The notes under the pieces are model-generated. The model made no database searches. It was given only the letters and a program-made list of their open reading frames with translations, and had not been told where the DNA came from. From NCBI GenBank assembly GCA_023091665.1, contig JALJCQ010000006.1:186001-250000 (forward strand): a stretch of DNA of 64,000 nucleotides, read 5' to 3'. This document shows positions 41,792 to 53,559 of this stretch, one piece after another. Each line of letters starts with the position of its first letter. Position 1 is the first letter of the stretch. Source of the stretch: Pythium myriotylum. Its lineage: Eukaryota > Oomycota > Peronosporomycetes > Pythiales > Pythiaceae. The translations under genes were made by a program, and so were the position numbers.

Positions 41792-42763
41792 TCAAGCGGA
41801 GATTGAGACGGGCAAGATGTCCTCGAGCAGCAAGTTCTCCATGTGTAGGTCCACACACGTCGTGTCGTTCTGGGTAACGGCCACGAGGCCCGCGAGGTCG
41901 TCAACAGATCGCGATTCACCCGACTGGCTGCGTGGGACCCACTCGAGAAAGTTCTGTCGCGTCGTATACTCCCCGGGAAGGCGATCAGCCACTCGATGCA
42001 GCAGTGACCACCCAGTCTCTTCAATATAGTTGTCGCTATTCGAGCCCATGGATGTGACACCTCGCCACACGACGATCATCCGGTCTTGCTCCACGAATCG
42101 CTTCATCACCATCGTACACGTCACTTGTGTCGATTCGTGAGTCCACTGAAGGCGGCCCATCTTGTAATCGGGATGATTTCCATAGACCTCAACCTGGGGA
42201 TAGTCGGACCACAGCGTGAGCTTCGTCGCACGCCAGAGCGACGAGCAGCAGAGCTCGAAGTCAAACGGGATCATGCTGCTTTCGCGACCTTCGATTGCTG
42301 GACGCTCGCAGCCGTCGACGAAGCGTGACGTCATCGAGGTGGTGAAATGTATCGGCGTCACAGCTGCGTGGTCGCCGAGGAAGACCGTATCGACTCGGCT
42401 GTATGCTCGATCCACCTCGCTCATGAGTTGCGCAAAGCGCGAGCCCTTGAAGTCGTGGAGCTCGTTGCTTGACAGCGTCGCAGGGACAGACGCTTCTTGC
42501 TCCGCGATCGCGCGCACGAGCGCGCCACCCAACTGCATGAGCTCGTCGACTGCCGCCTGGAGCTGTCGGTGTTCAGCCTCCGCAAGCTGTCGCTTTCGTC
42601 GCTCTTCGTCTGTCGACGACGGAGGACTCAGACGACGCTGAAGTCTCTGCTTCGTGAGCACGACGAGTTCGCGTTCGAGGCGCTCGACCTCGCGGCGCAG
42701 CGCGTCTGCCTCGGCGCGCCGCCGATCGCGCGTCACGTTTCGCTTCGGGTCGCGTGGCGTCAT
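41792..42763 (-). CDS. M96-type paralog, recent duplicate (copy 2)
   Basis: ATG 42763 (MTPRDPKRNVTRDRRR) gives 323 residues; the open frame continues upstream to 43009 but through the duplicated noncoding leader, so the inner ATG is chosen. All family elements are present: basic motif, coiled coil, VEQDRMIVVWRGV, EETGWSLLHRV, FLEWVPRSQ and a MENLLLED end. The protein matches copy 1 at most positions. Substitutions cluster in the coiled coil, while the C-terminal domain is the most conserved part, which suggests that both copies are under selection. Confidence 0.75.
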   Translation of the reverse strand: MTPRDPKRNVTRDRRRAEADALRREVERLERELVVLTKQRLQRRLSPPSSTDEERRKRQLAEAEHRQLQAAVDELMQLGGALVRAIAEQEASVPATLSSNELHDFKGSRFAQLMSEVDRAYSRVDTVFLGDHAAVTPIHFTTSMTSRFVDGCERPAIEGRESSMIPFDFELCCSSLWRATKLTLWSDYPQVEVYGNHPDYKMGRLQWTHESTQVTCTMVMKRFVEQDRMIVVWRGVTSMGSNSDNYIEETGWSLLHRVADRLPGEYTTRQNFLEWVPRSQSGESRSVDDLAGLVAVTQNDTTCVDLHMENLLLEDILPVSISA

Positions 42764-43448
42764 GTTGTCTTGTGCGAGCACGGCTTTGATGACCACGGTC
42801 TCAAGTCCAGAGTAAGCACTGACATGCCATACGCCACTAAAACGAGAGGTTATTGATGAGTCTCGAGTGACCCGCGACTTCCACGAGGAAGTCGGTTGGG
42901 CCGTCAGCGTTCTGGTTTTGAAGTCTAGGAGCAAGGTCAGATGCAGACACGCGTGGAGGGCGACGGTCCAGCGTCGCGAACAGATTGATGCTGTAGAGGG
43001 AGGTCTCATCTATTCGGCGATCTCGTCGTGGTCTCGGATCCGAACCACCGAGATCAACCATCGACCAGAATCCTAAAGAGACAGATACGAAGCGTGTGGC
43101 GGAGACAACCAAAACGTAGAGGAAGTGGTTTCCATCCTAACGCACGCTGTCCCGCCCGTGGCTGTCAACAAAAGGAAACTCTTCCACGACAGATCGACAA
43201 CCCCCAATTCTAATTTGGCGAATGTACTGATGTCGAGACAGGGGATTCTTCAGTTACCAGCGCTTTTTCTCTACCCAATCTAGGAAAACGAGGCTCCTCC
43301 GTCTCGGACTCATGATTAGTCTGGGCACCCTTCTCTTCCGCAAGACAGAGGCAGACAGGGCAAGATCACGCCGGACTCGCCGCTCTCACTTTGCCATTTG
43401 CACGGTCTCCGTGGGAGACAACAGAGCGAGACGCAAGTAGTGTACACG

Positions 43449-44429
43449 ATGCACCAGGCGATGCGGAACCCGTCGCGAGAGCGGCTACGCGCCGAGCTCT
43501 TCCAGCTTCGCCACACGGCCAAGGAGCTCGAAGCTGAGCTCGACGCGGCCAAGCGACGACAGATCGCGAGACTCACGAGTGGAAACACTAATACCGATTC
43601 GCGAATGGAGCTCGTCAAGCGCAACGCTGCCGAGAGAGAGAACCGACTCCTGCGAGCGACGATCGCCCACTACGTCGAAATGACCGACGCCATCACGCGC
43701 GCGATCACAGCGTACGACTCACCAGAGCTTGACCACAGTCTCAACTACCACGAGCTCAGTCTCCATGACGATATTGGGTTCCGGTTTGGACTGCTGGTTG
43801 AAGAGGTTGACCACGCGTATTCGTTCCTCAATCTCGCGTGTGGCGATAAAAGACAGCAAATCCCGTTCGTGACGAAATCCACTTCTCGTCGTCTAGATGG
43901 CCGAGAGGCGGTCGCGGTGAACGGTCGCGAGTGCCGCATAATTCCCTTCGGGTTGGAACAGTGCAGAGCTGCGTACTGGCAGGCCGTCGAAACAATCAAC
44001 TCGCATCAAGTAGTGCAGAAGTACAGCGATGACAGGAACGCAATCGTCGGGCGAGCTCGGGGAGTCTATAACGGGACGACGTTAGTTTATTCGTTTGTGA
44101 CGAAGAGGTTCGACGAGGCCGACCGAATGGCCGTGATTTTCCGCGCGGTCATCTGTGAAGGTGACTCAGAGAAGAACTACGTTGAAATCACAGGCTGGAC
44201 TAGCATGGAGCGTGTGATCGACAATAGCGGGAGTGAAGTTACTTGCAAAGCCTCGTTTTACGAGTGGGTTCCACGAAAGCAGGACGGCGCGGCTTGGGAA
44301 AACCCACATCTAGTCAGCAATGTCATCACGCGGACACACCAAGAAGTGACGTATTTGGAAGAAGTGATGGAGAATCTGCTCATCGACGGCTGCATGATAG
44401 ACTCTAAAAGCCAAATTAGATCTATATGA
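43449..44429 (+). CDS. M96-type paralog on the opposite strand
   Basis: ATG 43449 (MHQAMRNPSRERLRAELF) gives 326 residues; the frame is open 17 codons further up. Basic motif NPSRERLRAELFQLRHTA, coiled coil, the ENRLLRATIAHYVEM block, the EEVDHAYSFL helix, then the domain with DEADRMAVIFRAV, VEITGWTSMERV and YEWVPRKQ, ending VMENLLIDG. It is head to head with copy 2, about 690 bp apart. Its 3' end is about 90 bp from the first Helitron terminus. Confidence 0.7.
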   Translation: MHQAMRNPSRERLRAELFQLRHTAKELEAELDAAKRRQIARLTSGNTNTDSRMELVKRNAAERENRLLRATIAHYVEMTDAITRAITAYDSPELDHSLNYHELSLHDDIGFRFGLLVEEVDHAYSFLNLACGDKRQQIPFVTKSTSRRLDGREAVAVNGRECRIIPFGLEQCRAAYWQAVETINSHQVVQKYSDDRNAIVGRARGVYNGTTLVYSFVTKRFDEADRMAVIFRAVICEGDSEKNYVEITGWTSMERVIDNSGSEVTCKASFYEWVPRKQDGAAWENPHLVSNVITRTHQEVTYLEEVMENLLIDGCMIDSKSQIRSI

Positions 44430-44521
44430 TAATCCTACCCCAAACTTCCTAATCTTGTGCATCATGCCAAACGACCTCCGGAGGCTCATGAAAGAATAAT
44501 CTTCTATATACTATCTATCTA

Positions 44522-44571
44522 TCTATATACTAAAAGTGGAACGGTCTCTATATACTAAAAGTGGAACGGTC
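44522..44571 (+). repeat. Tandem 25-bp duplication of the Helitron left terminus
   Basis: TCTATATACTAAAAGTGGAA plus CGGTC occurs twice head to tail. The first copy has the A flank expected of an insertion site; the second is the one continuous with the rest of the element. A TATC-rich microsatellite lies just outside. Confidence 0.9.
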
Positions 44572-47040
44572 GTGCGTCGCCCCGCGAGGCCAGAGGCCGA
44601 GCCCCCGCCCGCGCAGCGGGCGGACCTGAGTACTTTTGGGGGGGTTTGGCTGCGGGAAGGGCCCGGAATCCACTGTTTTAGGACAGTTTTTAACAGATGG
44701 TTTTTCTATAGTCACGCGAATCCGCATGTCTCATTGGACAAAAAGATGCATATTCACTCAATGCATTGAACTTCCCCTAAAACCGCCTTTCCCTAACCCT
44801 TCTGTCCAGAACGGATGGGCGGGTACAGATAACTTCTATTAGTGAGTTTCCGCGGTCCTCGAATGACCGCGGGGGCGCCCGACATGAGCGGCCCTAGCTC
44901 CGCCGGACGGGCTCCGCCGTAGCTGAGAATTTGGTATGATAAATAACACAGTAGATGACTGCTAATTCCAGATTTTCAATTTGATTGAATAAATATTGAA
45001 AAAGTTGGTCCGGTCCTCCTCCGATACAACCCCTGTTGTATCGAAAATGCAAAAATGGGCATATAGGTGCGCCCACTTCCGCTCCGAATGGAGCGCTGAA
45101 ATTTTGTAGGGTTGTTTGAGGGGTCTAATGAGGAAGGTCTCAAGTGTCGCGGCGCTCAGCAGGGCCACCGAACGCGCACTCGATCGGACATTCGATCGAC
45201 GCCTGAATCTGAGCAGATTGGCCACTTTTGTATTATTTTAGGTTATCTAAGAATGGGAAGTGGATTACTATCGGGGTTTGACAGGCTGACAGGCCACTGT
45301 TTTGGTCTCCTAGCGGGACCGCTTCGCTGACAGGCTGTCAGTCGGCAATTTGTTGCCGCAGACGCAAACGGCCAGGGGCCCTAAAGGTAAGCGGTGTGTG
45401 CGCGCATGCGTCGGAGCGTCCGCGCGCCGCAGTGGCTTGGTCCGCTGTGTGCGCGCGGTCGCTCCGAGCATGCCAGTGTGGGTTTTTTGCATGGTAACCT
45501 AATACATGTATGAAAGTCTGTGTGTTCTATATAATAAAGAAAATCCATGGCGCAACATGCTGCGACCGGAGGTCCCCCACAGAATTGTCTCTACGATTAG
45601 ACATGAGAGTCTAACATGTAGGCAATGCAGTCTATACAGTGAGCTTTGTGGGCGTGGGCCTGCTCAGCTGAACTGGCAGTCTGCATTGTCGGGACCAATG
45701 GCCAGTTGTGTTGCGCCATCAACAGCATCGGGTTATCACCTATTGGGATAACTGGTACCTCTAGGGCTACTGAGGCCTACTGATTGGGACTTGGTGGAGA
45801 GAGCCACGAAATGTGGGTGGGGAGTTAATAATTTTTTTTATTAGCAATCCTATGTGGTCCCTAACCGGAGAGAGCTGTCATCTCCTGCTGCGCCACTTCG
45901 GCGGTGCGGCATGGAACATCCGGCACACCGTGTTGGCAGCTCTTGCCCAAGTGCCAATGGGGGTTCTCAGATTTGGGTAACTGAGTCTGAGACGAACCGT
46001 CACTCCTCCACGCAACGATCCAATCAGCGTCCGCACCTCTGAATTCATAGATTTATTTATGGATTTAGAAACAAAGTAGCAGCTGATACCCGAACCGCTG
46101 TCACCCACTGAGTCGGAGCACGTGCCCCCTGTCTGAATTTGTGACAGCGCTAGGAGTCAAGGGACTCCGCTGGCCTTCGGGCCAAGGCGCAACTGATGGT
46201 GACTTGCCTACGGGTAGCCATTATGTGATCACTTTATTGAGACGACAGCGGTGACAGCCGGCGCGCTTTGCACGTGACGGCTTGGTGGGGAGGCTACCCA
46301 TTATTCTTCGTTGTCGCACGCTGTTCGCGTGGGAATAACTCATCCCTGGGCTACAAATATATTCTTTACAGTACTGTGTTGATGTTAGCGGCAGTTAACG
46401 TAACTTATCACTGCTGCCACACTTGCTATCGGTTACGTTATGAATGCGTGACACTGTGCCCACAACCTCTAACAGTCTATCAGGGAGGTCCCCCCAAAAC
46501 CTGACGCATCTAATAAATATATATTCTCTACATTACCCGATAAAAAAAGATAAAATGCGTATTATACCAGCCCTCCCTGTCGGATCTACGACATTGCGCG
46601 ACAATGCCGTGGAGGAAGACATGGGCGGAGCTGTAGTAACTCTCGCTGGATCTGTGGCAGTGCTATGCACTGCCATGGTGGAAGGCGATTGTTACAGCGG
46701 GTGTGAGAGAATATATGAAAGAGAGATAGCCGCCCGAACCGTGCCAGTGCGCATGTATTGGCAAGGTGGAAGGCTGGCGATGCGCACAGTGAGGGGTAGC
46801 GCGATGCGCGGGAAAACAAACACAGTGAAATATCGTACGCATACGTGACGACATAGCAGTTTGGTAGCAGTGTGAGTGGCGGGCGCAGCCGTTGGGAGAA
46901 ACATGGTAATGTGATGAGTTGTCTGTAGCTTGGGGTTGAGGGACCCCATGTGCGCAGCGCGGGGTGACGAGGAGCCGAGTGCACCATGTACCGCTTACTT
47001 GGACAAATTGTCTGACCAGTGTTGTGTGCTGGCGGACTAG
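44572..47040. other. Noncoding 5' region of the Helitron
   Basis: About 2.5 kb without a supported ORF. It includes a hairpin at 44850-44872 (CCGCGGTC arms), a doubled GCTCCGCCGGACGG motif near 44898, and an imperfect long inverted repeat at 45404-45473. The frames at 46444-46848 and on the minus strand at 46586-47158 lack domain signals. Confidence 0.6.
45404..45473. repeat. Imperfect 23/24-bp inverted repeat in Helitron leader
   Basis: Arms 45404-45427 (GCATGCGTCGGAGCGTCCGC and on) and 45451-45473 (GCGCGCGGTCGCTCCGAGCA and on) are complementary except for one mismatch and one extra base, with a 23-nt spacer. It may be an internal structural or regulatory element, or the remains of a nested insertion. 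Confidence 0.75.
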
Positions 47041-50000
47041 ATGCGGCGAAAAAAAGCGTTTGATACCAAGGAGGAGATCGAGCAAGCGTATCTCCCACCG
47101 GAAGGCTATGAGAGCCGAGAGGATCGCACGAAGCGCGAGAATGCTCGGCGGCAGGCACTACGGCGATGGGAAGCGAAGCAAAAAGACAACACGGATGCGA
47201 AGAACTTGAATAAACGAAGATTGGTCTTCACCAGCGAGCGCGATGAAGATCCGAAGAAGCAAAAGCAAGCCGAGCCAGAAGATTTGCCCCTGACTGAAGT
47301 ACCACCACTCCAAGAGCCTCCAGATGTCCAGGAGGTTGAAAGCGAGCTCGGCTCGGCCTTGGCAGACTTTTTGGAGATGTTCGGGCTCCGATTGGTCAGT
47401 GTACCGGGTAACGGCGCCTGCTTCTACTTTGCTATCTACTGCGCGCGAGCAACACTTCTCGAGCGCGACAGAATCACGATCAGCGACCTAGATGATGTCC
47501 AACGCGCCACAGCACTCAAGCAAGGGATCATCGGCACGCTGCTAAGCAACCTGGACCGAATGGTTGCAAGCGGTGACGTACACGTGAGCATTCTCTTCCA
47601 GCGATACCTCGGCAGACCTCTGCAAGAGTCTACTGACTACGGCCTGGAGAAGATCAAGGCTTTCATCCGGCGACATCAAATGTCTTCTGTTCGGCAAGGA
47701 CTTCCGCATGCTGCATGGGCGGGCGAACAGGAGATCATGGCAGCAGTGCTCTACTTCAGAGAGCCTGTGTTTGTCTTCGACGTCGGTACGCATAATTTTC
47801 CAGGTGGCAGAACACGAGACGCGGTGTTTGTGAGCATGGTGCGCGTTGAGCTACGATCAGCTGATGATCCAGCGTCCGAGTGTGTGAAAACGCGAGTTCT
47901 CGATCCCAGTGAGGCTGTTCTCATCCTTAGCACGATGATCAGTCACCGCGTTGCACCATTGATGATAACGCTGAACCACCGTCAAGCTCACTACGAATGC
48001 CTGCGTTTGGACCAGCAATTATATTTGGAGTGGAGTCAACGCGATGAAAATGGCCACGACATGAGAGATCGTCTAGATCTGGCGCTCTGTGAGTTATCAC
48101 TGTATGTCCCCCCGCGTGAAAGTCCAGCAAGTCTACAAGAGCAAGACAACCAAAATGAGATCGACGCGACAGACGTGCAATATCAAACCAACTCAGACGG
48201 GCTACGACGTAAACGGTACGTGCCGAACTTCTTAAAGCCAGATTGTGGTAGATTTTGATGCATCTGGCGTTCTAGGGACGTGCCAACGTCAGCTCAAGAA
48301 GTGCAAGACAGATATCCAGCGCAAGAAAATGAAGATGCTGAAGCAAAGACAAGGAGAAAGCGCAACATGAGTGCTGCCATGAGACGGATGCGAGATAGAC
48401 GTCAAAGGGCAGAACAAGCTCCGAAAACAACAATTTCCACCGCCAATGTGGATGACGAAGAACGCCATACAGTTGAAGAGCCTCCCCATGCCTCAATCGA
48501 GGTTAAGTGGGAAAAACATCGTCAACGAGAGGCACAGCGTCGATCAAACATGTCCGAAGAACAGAAGGAGAAGTCGAGGCATACCCGCAAAGCGAATAAG
48601 GAGAAGAAGAAACAGGCAAATCCAGTCGGCTTATGTATTGCTCTAGCGTCGATAGACGAGTTCGAAGAGAGTGCGAGGGTTATTGGCGCGGATATCGGCC
48701 CAAGTGGTCGACATCTTCTCATTGAGATGACATTCAAGTGCCCGTACTGCGGTGCTCTCGACTGGAAGCAGCCCAAGAACCAAGTTAACACGCAGTGCTG
48801 TCTCAACGGTGCAATTGAAGGACCAAATTTCGACTATGTCCCGGAAATACTGAGAGAAATGTTTCGGCATCCGCTCTTTCGGGTTAACGCACGGAAGTAC
48901 AACCTTATCTTCCAGTTCACATCAACAGGAGCGGTTGTGAACCAGCAATTGGCAAGTCGAGAAGGTGGCGTTAAAACCTACAATGTTCAGGGACGCATTG
49001 TTCACCGAATGGGAACATTGCTTCCTTTTGATGAGGCGTATCCACGCATGTTCGCTCAAGTCTATATCTTCGATGGGAATATGCAGTATGATCTTCGAAC
49101 TAAGCACCCTGAGCTTGGGCTGAACGATCACTTCATCAAGTTATTGACCGACTATATCAACGAGCACAACAAGTACGCCAAGGCATTTGTTCGCGCGGGA
49201 CAGTTCATGATCGAGAATCCCGGGCGCCATATCCACCTCAAACTACATGAGCGAGGCGACACAGACCCTCGAACACACAACTTACCGAAGGTTTCTGAAG
49301 TAGCCGCTCTTATTGTGGACGACGAGTATCTGGAGGAAGGTCGAGACATCATCGTACGCATGAAACCAACGAAGGACCCGGTCACAGGGAAAATTCATGC
49401 GTTACAAAGGATCAGCGAGCTTCACGAGTGCTACGACCCTATGGCTTGGCCGATCGTGTATCTGAGAGGTGAGCCAGGCCTCAATCCTATCAAGAGCAGA
49501 ATGCCAAAGGACGGCCAGAAGAAGAACATTGATTTCGGCGAAGAATCATCTGAAGACGATCAAGACAACATTGACGACGACTCAGGGAAAGAGGACGATA
49601 GTGTCGAAGTGGTAAACGAACTGGAAGCCGAGAGCAAGAACGAAGATGATGGTGTAAAAGAGATGGCAATCGTCGTGCAGGGTCCTGCGGCGCCCAAGAA
49701 GCGTGCGAAGATTACATTTCGTCGGTGGATCCGCTACCAGCTCTTCTTTCGCAAGTCTCGATACAATCACTTGCATCAATTTGGTCCTCTTCTTCAGGAG
49801 ATCTGCGTTGATCAGTTTGCCAAGATAATCACAAGTGATCTCCAGTATGCGCGCAGAAACCAAAGGCAGTTGCGTGCAGACTTATACCATGGCTTGATCG
49901 ATCGATTCCGACGTGATCTGGACTGGACACTATCTCGCGAAGCGGTTCTCAACTCTGGCAAGTTCTATATTCTCCCGGCGAAGTTTGTCGGCAGCCCCCG

Positions 50001-53000
50001 ATATATGGATCAGCTTTACCAGGATTCCATGGCCATCGTTCGGACATATGGCACACCAGATGCCTTTGTTACAGTGACTTGCAATCCAAAGTGGGAAGAG
50101 ATCGAAAGGGAGTTGGAGTACGGTCAAAAAGCTGAAGACCGTCCTGAACTGGTGGCAAGAGTCTTCAACGAGAAGTTGAAGGCTATTCTCCATGATATTC
50201 TCAAGAAACACATCTTTGGTAAGGTGCTCGCGTACATATACGTGATTGAGTACCAGAAACGAGGTCTCCCGCACGCGCACATTTTGCTGATCTTCCACAA
50301 GGAGTACAAGCCTCGAACCATCGCCGATTTTGATCGTATTGTATCGGCAGAGATTCCAGATAGAGAGAAGAACCCGAGACTGTACCAGACCGTTCGAAGA
50401 TGCATGCTGCATGGACCATGTGGCGAAGGCTACGAAGATGCACCGTGCATGAAGGAAGGAAAGTGCTCTAAGAAGTATCCGCGACCATTTCGAGAGACAA
50501 CCACAATGGATCGCAATGGCGTGGTGTTTAAACGACCCAACAACCAGCGAACAATTCTGAACAAGAACCGTGGTACAGATGAAGAAGAAGAAGAAGAAGT
50601 TGTCGACGAAAAGGAAGACAAGAAAGGCAAGAAAGGCAAGTCAAAGTTTGCCTTTGACAATCGACACGTTGTTCCATACAACCCTTACCTCTCCTCGAAG
50701 TACGACTGCCACATCAACATTGATTTGGTGATTGGAGATAAGGCGGTCAAGTATCTCCACAAGTATCTTTACAAGGGAAGCGACCGTGTTACGTTGTCTG
50801 TTGACGAGAAGTACGACGAGATCTCTCGGTATGCAAACGGCATGTACGTGTGCGCGATTGAGGCAGCGTGGAGAATTTTGAGCTTCCCGATGAATGGAAG
50901 ATCCCACTCCGTGCAGATGCTTGCGGTCCATCTTCAAGACAATCAGCAGGTGCAGTATCGTCAAGGCGATAAGCTGGATACAATTGAAGCGCGCGGCGAA
51001 ACGACTCTGACGCAATACTTCCAGACAAACGCAAGAGATCCAGACGCGAGAGAGATACTCTACGCCGACTTCCCAAAGCATTACGTGTGGACAACAGAGA
51101 ACAAGCGGAAGATGTGGGAACCACGAAAGCGAGGTGGTGATTCCAAAATTGGTAGAATGGTGAGCTGTTCGCCAAGAGATCGAGAAAGATACTTCATGCG
51201 CCTCATTCTCTGCTATCGAAAGGGTGCAACGTCTTTTGAGGATCTTCGCACCGTGGATGGAAAGGTCTACAACACATACGCCGACGCTGCAGTGGCTGCT
51301 GGCTATGCCGAGGACGACAATCACTGTCACAACTGCATGAAAGAAGCCGCAACGTTCAAGATGCCACGTCAATTGCGTCAACTGTTTGCAATGCTGTTGG
51401 TTCATTCGTCCCCACTGGATCCAGCGAAACTCTGGGGAGATTTCCTCGAAGACATGTCTGAAGACTTCGGAGATTCCGAACTGGCGTCCGTTAGACTCAA
51501 GGTACTTCACGACATCGAAGACAGTTTAGTGAGTGCTGGGATGTCTCTCACAGGCTTTCCGATGCTCCCACAAATTGCCGAGACGCATGATGCAGCTATG
51601 GAAGAGGCGCCGACGACAGACAGCAGCATCCGAAACGATGCAGACGACTGGATGATTGAAAACGAACTGTCGTACAATCCGGATACACTGTCTCGAACTG
51701 TTGCTCAAGTCAAAAACTTTAATGAAGACCAACAAGCTGTGTACTCAAGTGTTGTGGATGCTGTCGAAGGCCGAGGATCCAACCGACTGTTTTTCTTGGA
51801 CGGACCTGGAGGGACAGGTAAATCGTATGTCCTCGAGACAATCCTGGCAACTGTACGACAGAAGAAGAAGATGGCATTGGCAGTTGCTACAAGTGGCATT
51901 GCAGCATTGTTACTGACCGGAGGAAGAACAGCGCATTCAAGATTCCATCTTTCCCTCAAGCTACATAGTCGAAGCACATGCTTCATGTCAGCGGACTCGC
52001 CATCAGGAAGGTTGATGATAGAAACGGCGTTGATAGTCTGGGACGAAGCTCCAATGCAGCATCGCCATGCATTCAAAGCTGTTGACCGCACACTTCGATC
52101 GCTGATGGACACTCCTCTCACTCCATTCGGCGGAAAAGTCGTAGTTCTTGCCGGTGACTTCCGACAGATCCTTCCTGTTGTCCATGGAGGCGATGTAGGA
52201 CAGATCATCGATGCATGCATCCAGAAATCGCGACTGTGGCCATTCTTCAGAACGGTGCGCTTACGAGAGAACATGCGCGTGAAAACGGCGATGGATCCAC
52301 ATGCGGGAGCAGAGATGACAGCTTTCACGGAACTTTTGCTCGAGATCGGTGAAGGTAGACATTACAAAGACAAGTCTGTCGGCAATGACTACTGTCGGCT
52401 GCCCAAAGACATGTTCCTTGGCGAACCACCAGTCGGCAGGGGCATATCCTCTCAATTGATATCTCATGTGTATGGTGACATCGTGGATCGATACGAAGAA
52501 CCGTCATACTTTGCAGAGCGTGCCATCCTCGCCCCGTGGAACGCGGATGTGGATGATACGAACAACAAGGTTCTTGAAATGCTCCCAGTAAAGACAGCTG
52601 AGGACGAATACGTGTACCTTTCACAGGATTCAGTTGCAGAGAGCGAAGACAGTGACGTAGGAACGTCGTATCCTACAGAGTTTCTCAATACGCTTTCGTT
52701 TGGAGGGCTCCCACCTCACAAGTTGCATCTCAAAGTGGGTGCAATTGTAATGCTCTTGCGCAACCTTCAAGGCGATCGCGGACTATGCAACGGGACAAGA
52801 CTCCAGATCTGCCGATTGAAGCCGACTCTAATTGATGCCATGATCCTCAACGGTAGAGGAGCTGGGAACAGAGTGATCATTCCTCGCCTCGAATTGACTT
52901 CAAGTGATTCAAAGCTCCCATTCCAACTCGCAAGACGTCAGTTGCCAGTCAAGCTTGCTTTTGCGATGACGATCCACAAGGCACAAGGCCAAACAATTCC

Positions 53001-53196
53001 GTACCTGGGTCTCTTTCTACCGAGACCTATCTTCGCTCACGGCCAGCTGTATGTCGCCCTCTCCAGGGTTTCCTCTCAGGCCAGAATCAAAATTGCAATC
53101 CAAGATCCAGTCAAAGAAGACGAAGACGGAACGTTTGTCAAGAACATCGTGTACGGAGAGGTAATTCAAGGCCATCTTGGTCCAAGTGAACCATAA
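47041..53196 (+). CDS. Helitron transposase: OTU protease - HUH Rep - PIF1-like helicase, two exons
   Basis: Exon 1 is 47041-48215 and exon 2 is 48276-53196. The 60-nt intron has donor GTACGT and acceptor TTCTAG and removes the only stop (TGA 48256-48258) in an otherwise continuous frame, giving 2031 residues. A TAG directly before ATG 47041 supports the start. Residues 115-330 are an OTU-type cysteine protease: Cys127 in PGNGACFYFAI and a late His in NHRQAHYECL. Then come a basic linker, a CPYC...CC zinc motif, the Helitron-like N region, the Rep nuclease with HUH motif (GLPHAHIL, about 50262-50285) and two-Tyr motif KYLHKYLYKG. The helicase follows, with Walker A GPGGTGKS, Walker B WDEAPM, AGDFRQILP and TIHKAQGQT. 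Known: Rep nicks and joins DNA ends and the helicase unwinds. All key residues look intact. The role of OTU is unknown. Without splicing, two proteins would result (405 and 1609 residues). Confidence 0.85.
48216..48275 (+). other. Predicted 60-nt intron joining OTU to Rep-helicase
   Basis: The donor GTACGT is the same as that used in the host genes XPO6, the PAXX-like gene and the 28-kb M96-type gene. The acceptor is TTCTAG. The length is a multiple of three, and the split codon CG/G restores Arg. It contains TGA 48256-48258, the sole stop between the two domains. Confidence 0.7.
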
Positions 53197-53530
53197 ACAA
53201 ATACGTAGGAGTAGATCCAGCAGCACTTGGCTAGACGTAGGATCCTTATACGGGCGCCGAACTAGAACCAACTGTGTATTGATGTGTATTGTGCTGCAAT
53301 AAACGAATTTATGCATCCACCAATGCTTTTGTCACTTCAACATAAACACTTCAACGTCAATACTGTTGTGGGTTCAACAATAAAAATGACAAAAGTGGGT
53401 GTACTTTTACAGTCACCAACAGGGGTTGCCGAAGGCAACCCGAAAAAAGCCGCAGCGCTTGCGCTGCGCCACCTTTTCCCCATAGCAAAACATGTTATAT
53501 CCCCACCAACCCAGCATGCGCAAACTGAAG

Positions 53531-53559
53531 TGCCCGCGGAGCGGGCACCCCCCACCTAG
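53531..53559 (+). terminator. Helitron 3' terminal hairpin and CTAG (first element)
   Basis: Stem TGCCCGC/GCGGGCA with loop GGA at 53531-53547, then CCCCCCAC, then CTAG. The identical stem ends the second element at 54663-54679. This is the transposition stop signal of Helitrons, not a transcription terminator. Confidence 0.85.

Larger units (their letters stand above)
44522..53559 (+). mobile_element. Autonomous Helitron (OTU-Rep-helicase)
   Basis: The left end is TCTATATACTAAAAGTGG, preceded by A at 44521. The right end is a GC hairpin (TGCCCGC-GGA-GCGGGCA) at 53531-53547, then 8 nt, then CTAG at 53556-53559, followed by T. These are the canonical Helitron marks: 5' TC, 3' hairpin plus CTRR, insertion between A and T, no target duplication. 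The first 25 bp are present twice in tandem (44522-44546 and 44547-44571), so the functional start could be either. About 2.4 kb of noncoding DNA precedes the single gene. About 220 bp of the left end and 150 bp of the right end are near-identical in the adjoining second element. Confidence 0.85.

Noticed and set aside
46444..47158. Frames on both strands just before the Helitron gene
   Set aside because: They overlap each other, lack domains and have mixed composition; probably chance in noncoding leader.
48256..48258. Stop-codon readthrough as the link between OTU and Rep-helicase
   Set aside because: A canonical intron in the right phase explains the join with no need for readthrough, and the bases after TGA are not a known leaky context.
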